This document shows positions 12,001 to 21,000 of a DNA stretch of 22,433 nt, piece by piece. The notes beneath the pieces are model-generated. The model saw only the letters and a list, made by a program, of their open reading frames with translations, had not been told where the DNA came from and ran no database searches. Location of the stretch: NCBI GenBank assembly GCA_008931825.1, contig QXVZ01003899.1, positions 1-22,433 on the forward strand, in the 5' to 3' direction. The stretch comes from Phallusia fumigata. Taxonomy: Eukaryota > Chordata > Ascidiacea > Phlebobranchia > Ascidiidae. Each line of letters starts with the position of its first letter. The first letter of the stretch is position 1. Made by a program: the position numbers and the translations under genes.

Positions 12001-15000
12001 AGTCAATTCACCCCCAATTATGTTGTTTAAATGACTTTAATAAAGTGTAAAGGGGATTAATATTGTATGACATCATCAACGTGCTGCTTTGTATGACGCC
12101 TGCAAAACTTTCTACGTCATCGAAACGTGTTCGTTAAACTTTTGACGTCAAAAGGTTGTCATGTTCATGATGTCATCGGTTGATGACGACATTGGACGAA
12201 GAGTTCCATGGCCTAATTATTAAACTGTCTTTCTCGCCGAAATTTTCACACAGAAGCGTTTTCTCACATTTGTCTCTGATTCCGATGAAGAAAACTCCAG
12301 TTTTGAGAACTTCCTTCTCAGGAATGATGATCTTATAGAGTTCGGTGTCGTCATTAACCTCCCACAGTTTGTGTGGAAGCGAATATTTGTAATCGTGTAT
12401 TTCCTCAGTGGGCTTCGATTGATGACGTATGTAAATATCGAACTCCGACCTGTGTGACGTAACAGATAAATAAATTTAATGACGGAGTGTCGTTCATAAC
12501 CAAGGTTAACTCTTCAAAAAGAGTGCTTCGCCTCTGATTTACCACACAGGACAGTGGTACCCAACTTTTTTATACCATGGACCCCCTTATTCGATATTCA
12601 AAGCCAATAACCCTGACCGGAAACTAAATTCGTAAGTTTTATGTTTTTATCAGTAAATAAGGAAAATAAACTTCGTACAGATTTTTCAAACATGCAACTT
12701 CATTTTAAACAAAAAAAAACGTTGTAAATAAAAAATTCTCCCTAGTGGGGAATCCCCCTCCTGGTCCCTGACATGGGACATTTACAGGTTCTAAAACTTT
12801 CGTTACAATTATGACTAGAATCTTCTTTACCGTTTAGAATTTATTCTAGTGTTTCGAATCCGGTTCCTACCTTTCGTCCTCCGGTTCGACCACGATGAGA
12901 ACAGCGTTGCTCGTTGAGATAACTTCGAATTTGCTGATGGACAAACCGGTGTCGTTTATATTTCTCTCAATCGTCACCATGTCTCGGTAGGAGTCGAATT
13001 TGCTCGGAACCGATATACCAACGCCCGCTTTGTCGCCGTCTAGTGAGTAAAATGTAGTTGTTATGACAACTAAGGGTGACAATGGTACTGCTTATGTTGA
13101 TTGAAGCCAATTCTTCTAAGATTTGGCCAAACAAATTCAACACAAATTTAAACAATATTTTCGTTTGAAAAAAGTATTTGCGCAAAAATGCAAATGGAAA
13201 AATATTTGCAAAAAACATGTACAATTCACACATATTTTTAAATGAACTTTTATTTGTCTTCGGCATTTAGATAGAACTATTAACAACTAAGTAGAATATG
13301 TAAAAATTTGTTACATTTTTACTTCATACGGAAGCCCCCAATGAAAACTAGTTAATACATAGGCGCCCTTACAATAAACGGTGACTCAGCAACATGTTCA
13401 AACATGACTCAGCACCATAACCTTACCATCATCAGTATCGTTGGACGATCCCATCTTCTTCCCATCGTCGTTTCCGATCTTCAGCATTGTCACCGGAGAA
13501 TCAATAAACGCTGCATCCTCTCCGAATCCGAACGGATTATCCTTGAACGCTGTCACCTTAAAAAAAAGAGTTTTTTTGTTAGATAATGTATATCAGGTCA
13601 TTTTAGGCCTTCGTCTTAAACCAGAAATTGCTGTTTGGCCGCTCAAAACTAAATTTTTTGTATTCCAAGTTTTTCGCGCGTCCCACAGTTATATCTGGCG
13701 ACCAACAATGGGGTTGCGACCCATAGTTTGAGCAGTCATGACATAGGTTAGACAATAAATTCGTCAAATAAACCTCACAACTCAGCAGAACATACAAACA
13801 CTATCTTCAGAAAATGAAATACATTGTCTAAATTTGAGAAGAAACTTCTGATTCTGTAACTAAAACTGAATAAAGTTTATTTTGCAGTTTTCTCGCGTTA
13901 TCGAATAAATAGCCAATCCGGATCAACTTGAGAAGCACAAAACTTTGTACCTGCATGTCAATAGGTTCAGTAAGGTTAGTTGCGTTACTCCCGAGTAAAA
14001 CGCCCGCGTCTGGGAGTTTGATAGACGTTCCACTTCCGGTCGAGATGTTCCGGTTCGCAAGGTCGCTGGGAGAAGTTTTTTCAACCTGTGGGAAAATAAT
14101 CGTCGTAAGTTACAGGGTTCGGTCGAGTTTGTTACTTTGGTTTGGTGACAGAATTGCGTAAACCTAAAACGCTAAAAAGCGCAATTAATTGACGGATGAA
14201 GGTTGAATGCGCCGCAGCCACATCGTGTCAGGATATTAAGTGGTATGCAAGAACCTTCCGTTTTTTCTTTACCAAAAAAAACATTCGTAACTTTTACTAG
14301 TCGGTTGATGGTAGAAAATTCTGCATTTCCTTGTACTTTTGCTTATCCTTGTACGATTTATATCAAGTTTGCCTCATTAGATTAGGATAAGACAAACCAT
14401 GTAAACTGTATCAAATACAGTTTTGATGCAGGGTGACTGTACAGGACCATTAAGTGATATGCGAACAGTAAAAGGCTGAAAACTTATGTTCTACACCAGT
14501 GTTTTACATGAGAATAACACCAGGGCAGCAACAATTAGCTGAAAATAGCACTGTTTTGTATTGAGCATGGCGGAACTAGCAAAACAGATAAATTAGATTT
14601 ACATTTGTTGAAAAGTAGAAACTTTGCCTGAAGAATATTGGGTTATGCGGAAAAACGTTGGGATCTACTGTTCTACGCACTACCTTCATTTCTAGTTGAT
14701 TGGAGCTGACGTCAAGCGGTGGTTCCCCTTCCATTTGCTTGCCAAGCAAGGCGCTAGCTGTACTTCCCATCGCCTCCACAGCGTTGTTCACCACATCCTG
14801 TGACTAGAAACACACCAACGAAATTAAGCTATGGCTGTATACATACCATTTCAAACTACAGCTAACTGCCATAAACAACTGCCAACATTTAAAACTAAGT
14901 AAATTGGATATCTCTAGATCAATATGAAATGTTTGGATTTAACAATGATGTCTTACTCCGAGCGCGCTCCTTCTCACTCTTCGTTTTTCCTCCTTTAGTT

Positions 15001-18000
15001 TCCTTTTATTATAATACTCGTACTCATCGGGAGAAAGATCGCGTTGATCCAGGACAGTGTAGTCGATTTCGGTTCTCTCCATCATCTGTGATTTCAGATC
15101 GCCCATGTCTGTCTCGGACGCCTGAGGACACGGAAAATTTGTTTAGCCATTGCATGGGATTTTTTGACAGCAAGCAAAACGCACAAACATTTCACATAAG
15201 GAATTAAAAAGAAACTTTATTTATTTAATGTTTTGACAATAACTCATGACATTATCAATGATATAAGTTGTTGTCAAAATGTTTGATGAATAAAGCATGT
15301 CGATTTTAAGAACTATTTGGGCCAGCTTTGTTTTGGATAAGAATTATGAACAGATCCGCGTTTAGTGATCGAATCAACTGTTTAAATTATTAGTTTTTTA
15401 CGCTAAAAACAACAATAAATTTAAAAAAACAGGACCAACTTTAGGCTTATTATTGTCATTTACCAGGGTTTCTCAAGCCTTTTGTGTCACAGAACCCTCA
15501 CCAAATTTGGAAAGTTATGTAGATACGCATTGCAATAACCGAAATTCAGTTTTAGTATGTGTAGAAGCAGTCGAAGTTTGCAAACAACCAGAGGTATCTT
15601 GCTTGATTTTAGTTTACTGACCCCTTAAAAAACATTAACGGACAAATATCAGTTAAAGTTTTCATGAAAGTGAAGAGACCCTGATATAAACGGGGAATTT
15701 GTGAGTGTTCCCTGAACAAAGAGATTTATCAGATACAATCTAACAACATTCCTCCAACATTGCGATCCCGCACCTTTGCTACACTCCCCAGCGATCCGAC
15801 GATATCTGATGCTGCTGACGTCACATCTTCCTTGTTCGATTCCTCGGCGAATTGGTTGAGCGAGCCCGCCATCTGGCGGACAGTGTTCGCCGCTTGTTTC
15901 TGAACGAGTCGAAATTGGTTTTACTCAAACAGTTGCTCTTAATAATGGGGTTTATAGTGTTTGCAATTTAAGGGGTACCCGGAAGTAAGTTTTAGGAAAT
16001 TTTCGAGAAGAAAAAGAGAAAAAAAAGAAAAAGAAAAAGTAAATGTTGGGAAACAATTTTTAAAACACAATTTTTTACGTTAAAAAACAAAATGAAAAAA
16101 CCGATCTGTTTCTTTAGTTTCTTGCCGTAACAATTTGATCCACTTTACGGAGCCACAAAACCTAATTAATTGCCAGCTCAAAGTAACATAATTTTTATAG
16201 ATGATTGTTATATAGAGCAGGGGTGCACAACCTTTTCGCTATTACCGTCCGCATCACAAACTTTATTTCACTGAAGGCCGCCAGTCAGTCAAAGTTACAT
16301 TTTTATGAATTAAACATTATGAAGAAATGGTTTTTATGCCGCAATATTACAACTAATTGAGCCTAAGAGTGGAATTTAATATCGCTTTTGTTATGACTTC
16401 TTTGTTCTTACATGGTTTTTATCCAGCCAAAAAGTTTTTATCGATGGACGCAATTACATATACTTTAATATGCATGTGCGCGGCTCCATAAAAAAGTACC
16501 CATGTTATAGAGCGCAAAATCAGAGCAACAAGCAAATCACTGCAATAGCTTGAACGGTTTCAAAATATTAGTAATGGACCGTATGTTTGCGGCTCTTGTA
16601 TTTGAGTAAGTCGACTCACCTGGGCCCCACCGTCCACCTCGTCGGTCTTCCGCGTGATGGCGCTCATGGCACTCGTCATTTGCTGCAAGTTGTCGATTGA
16701 CGTCATACCGCTAGTGGCGTCAGAGAGCGCTCTCACGACATCGGAACGCAACTGGTACAAAAAATGTTGTCATTGCTATAATCTAGCACTTAAGATCACG
16801 GGTAAGCAAATGATTTGTAGTCGAGGTACGGTGTAGAGACGGCCGCAATTATGCAGGGCTGCCAACAATACCGTTTCAGTTACACATCTTTGTAATAACG
16901 GTGCAGCAGCTGCGCGTTGACTAATTTGAGTTTATAAGTCAGGTACAAGAGATAAACGATCGACAGTTAGGGGACTGAATTTTGTTTTTTCCTTTTGGTT
17001 ACTTCACTAATTTTCTCTCACTCACATTCTTTTTCTCATCCTTGCGAATCGAGTCGCTCGCGTTCCTCGAAGCGTTGTGCAAATACGAAGCGGCGGTCGT
17101 CATAGCAACGGTGGTGGGGGGAGGTGTGGTGGTGATCCACGCTTGGGTCGTTGTGAAGTTAGCGGCTGTGTAGTTGGTCACGTGGACAATCTCGTCATCT
17201 TCCATGTTGATGATCGAAGCTGGAGAAAGAGCGCAAGGTTGTGAGTTCGAAACCAGTGCCACTGCTGCTTACCTGTATTGGGTTTATAACAGTAATTCTT
17301 AACTTTTTTTAGGGTCAGTGTCAATTTCGAAACCTTAAGTTTGCAAGGAGCCGCACAAAATTTATTATTTCAAACAACGGTACCTGATAAGAGATAACAT
17401 CTGAACAAACTGTTACCATTGTTACGCATTCGGGATGATTGTCATTGATAATAGCAACCTAGAGCATTTAGGAATGTAGTAAATAATGTAAAACATATTT
17501 TTTGGGAGGAAAAGCAAGTTGCGTGCGTGATAACGAAGTTTTCTTGTCATTTTCGGCTGTTTTACCAGTAAAGGGCCATCGATTTTCTCAGCAGTTTTTA
17601 GAGAGACTTGGTTGAGGGCCGCGGTTAAGAATTACTGGTTTAAAACGCTTCTTGACATTTCCTAGTAAAGTAATTATTGACATTCCGCTTACATATGGAT
17701 TGAACAAGTTGAGCAGCCGCCTTGCTGTTTCCAGTGTTTGACAGAATCGCCAGTTTGCTCGCATTTCCACTTGTGATTCCCGATAACGTTGCGGCCATAT
17801 GTGGGGAGTTAGGTGGGACAATCTGCCACAAGATTTGATGTTATGTACAGGAAAGTTTATATCAACGCGTTTTTAACCGTTAGAATACTAAATGTTATGA
17901 CCCCAATTATCATTTCCATGACATAGGAAACTAGTTAAGTTTTTTAACAGCAAGTTTTCCACTAAAACAAAATTGCTCAATGTCCGTATGAACCTACTTG

Positions 18001-21000
18001 TAGATATATAACGTTGGATAGAGCGCACTCCCCGAACATGTCACACACTTGGGCGATAACAGTCACTCCATAATCGTCATTCGCATCTCCCAAAGCCATT
18101 GAGATTCCTGGCAAGTTAATAGTACAAGCAACATTAGCCACGGATGGAGTTGGATTTTTTCATTTACCCTGCTTTTGTCCGACGCCTCCTGCCTGCCTGG
18201 TTTGCAGAGACATTTATTTTTAGACCAATATATTTTTTACAAGTAGTTACGGAAGCCGTCAACCGATATTTAAAGTTATTCATTACAAGTACGAGACAAA
18301 ATATAAACCTTCAACTCCAACATTCACCTGTGTTTAGCGAAAGAGACGTTTGTAGGTCAATATTTACGTTTCGCAAAACCCTCCTAACAATCTTAATACA
18401 CTTGGTCCGACAACCCTCAAGTTATGATTGTTTACAGCAGCTGCGCTAGTCACAAAGATGAATCGAAACGGCATGAGTTTTGATAAAAAAAAAAATCGCA
18501 CCATAACCGGGGATTCGTGGTCCAAAAAGTTTGAAATCCCTTCCCCTAGCTCAGCAGTACAAGTGGCATCCAACTTACCGGGCGTGGTGAGAACGTTACC
18601 AAAGTAGAGGAGCAGTCGTTCGGTTCTGTTGTTTTGCGGCAAGGTGGTAAACTTGTACGTGAGAGTCGATTTGGGGGGTCGCTTTCCAGGTGGGGGGTAA
18701 GATTTCTCCGCCCCCTCGTCTTTCCAGTTGCGGCATTCGAACACAACCTGTCACGTGACAGCGGTTAGAAACAAAGGAAGGGCTGTATGTATTGTTTTAG
18801 TGAAACAAATTTGTTAATAATTTGCAATTAAATTTTTTACATCAAAAAAAATCGTTATTACATGGAACGCATAATTTACAAAAACTTCTAAAAAACCGCG
18901 TGAAACGATTTAATACGTCACTGAATCTATTCTACAAAATCAAACCTAAGACACTACTTGACGTCACAGCTTGATGACGTTAAACCTAGGAGACTAATGA
19001 CATCAAAGATAGATGACCTCAAAACTTGCATGACGTCAAATCTAAAACACCAATGACGTGACATCTAGAAGACGTCAAGCCTTCAGTTTAAAATCAAATT
19101 GGACAGAAAGCACGATGATTTTCTTGAAGCAACTTGCAAAAATTACTGCGTTGTGACAAAACAAGTTACCTCGTCCACAACGGCTCCCCCTCTGTAGAAC
19201 AATCTCTGATAATGGTCGACATCTGGCGAATAGCGTAATCCATGTTTGGATGATTCCTTGTTTTGATCGAACAAAACGCATTCCGATGTGATGTTGTTGT
19301 ATGATAAGGACAGGCACATGAAAAGTCTAGAAAGTACAACACATAGGTTTATCAGAATTTGTTTTATTACTTTTTCTTCACTTCTATTCAACTAAATTTT
19401 TTGTGAGAAAACTTTTGTTCAAATCTTTAATACACACCAATAGTTAAATCTATCAAACAAATAAAGGTTGTGACGTAAAAACCGCGATTGTGTTGAAAGT
19501 TATTACGTCATAATCGTCAATCAACACAATTGGGCACAACAGTAGCAGTACTTGATTCGTTGTTCGCATTTTGACCCGACTGTAATTTGCAAAATGGAGG
19601 AATTTAATTCAAGACTACGTGACGACGCAAAAAGTTTATTCGAAACTCAGCTACCGACATTGTGTCGCAGATTTCATGATCTTCTAGCGAGCGAACTGTT
19701 TAATGACAAGGTTGTAGAAATGGTCAAACAGGCAGTTCGCAGCAGCTGCCAAAAGCTAGTACAAGAAAAACGTCAAAAACTGAAGGATTCTGCCGAAAAA
19801 CTTCACGTGAACAGCAACGACTCGAGTGATAATGAAGAGTTTCACACTCCTATGAATTCGGATTCAGAGCTAGATGTGCGCGAACCACCAGCAAAACGGC
19901 TGAAAAAGGTGACTGCTAAACGCAAGATCACAAAATCTGATGCTGATGCTAGCGACAAGAGTGACAGTGATGCCGATACGGACACCGATGCGATATTGGA
20001 ATGCAACCCACATATTTGTTCTATGATGGAAGTTCTCAAGCCGGAATTACGGCAAGTTACTGAATGCTGTAACACTGTCAGGGCCTGGGTGCAGTTGCAG
20101 GTAAGAAACAAACAGATAAGGATAGGGTCACATTTCGAAGTTCTAGTGCAGGGGCCGGCAACTCTTTGAACGCAGCTTGCTAGTTTACAAATTATGTCCC
20201 AATTTTGATGACCTCGCGTGCCTTGTTAATGACGTCACTGCTTTAAACAAAGGGCCGCACAACTTTGCTCACAAAATGTATTTGAATAAGAACTTGTAAA
20301 TCACTTGGCGTGGTATAGTACTAAATATGTCTGTAATAAAAACACAGGCCAACGCGTCAATTCATCGTCTTAGCTTTTGTTTTTAATGCCAATACTTCAA
20401 ACTGTAGTGTGTGTATATCTAAGTCTGATTTGGCAAACATTAGGCAGATATAGGCATGTTGGCAATATCAATGGAGTACAAACATGGTTTTTATTTGATT
20501 TTGACTTCAGATGAATGCTGACATAAAGTTTGGGAGTATAAAAAAGTACAAACATTTTGAACTATTTTTTCAAATTGTACTCCAATAAAATCAGTGTAAC
20601 TTACAACCATTGGCCCGTGCTCCTCCCAAATTTCTAAACAGTACATTAAGGTAAGTTACCCCGAAAGTTTTGGGCTGGCTGTGCTATTACTTGCCCCCCC
20701 CAAAATGTATCAGCCCAATTGCAGACTGTTTTTTAACTTTTGTTTATTAAAAGTTGACATTTGCAACGTTATGCAGGTTCCAGCAATGCAGGATGGCAAC
20801 AACTTCGGTGTAGAGGTGCAAGGTGACATGATAGAAGAAATAAGAAGAGTAGAAGCGGAAAGCGGGGCGTTCCTGCAAGCCCTGTCCCTTTATCACCTCA
20901 CAAGAGCCGATCTAGCAAGCAAGTTTGCGAAAAATATCGGTGTATGTGATTATCAACGGGCCATTGAGGAGCTGGATGTGAAAGAAGTTGTCAGTTTGCG

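Noticed and set aside
15122..15773. Search for a further helical exon between I and J
   Set aside because: Exons I and J join phase 0 to phase 0 with continuous helical character; the interval holds only a hAT-like remnant.
18546..18746. Alternative frame over exon D
   Set aside because: It would require the GTATGT donor of exon A, loses the REJ strand F-E-C-R-N-W, and does not keep frame with exon E.
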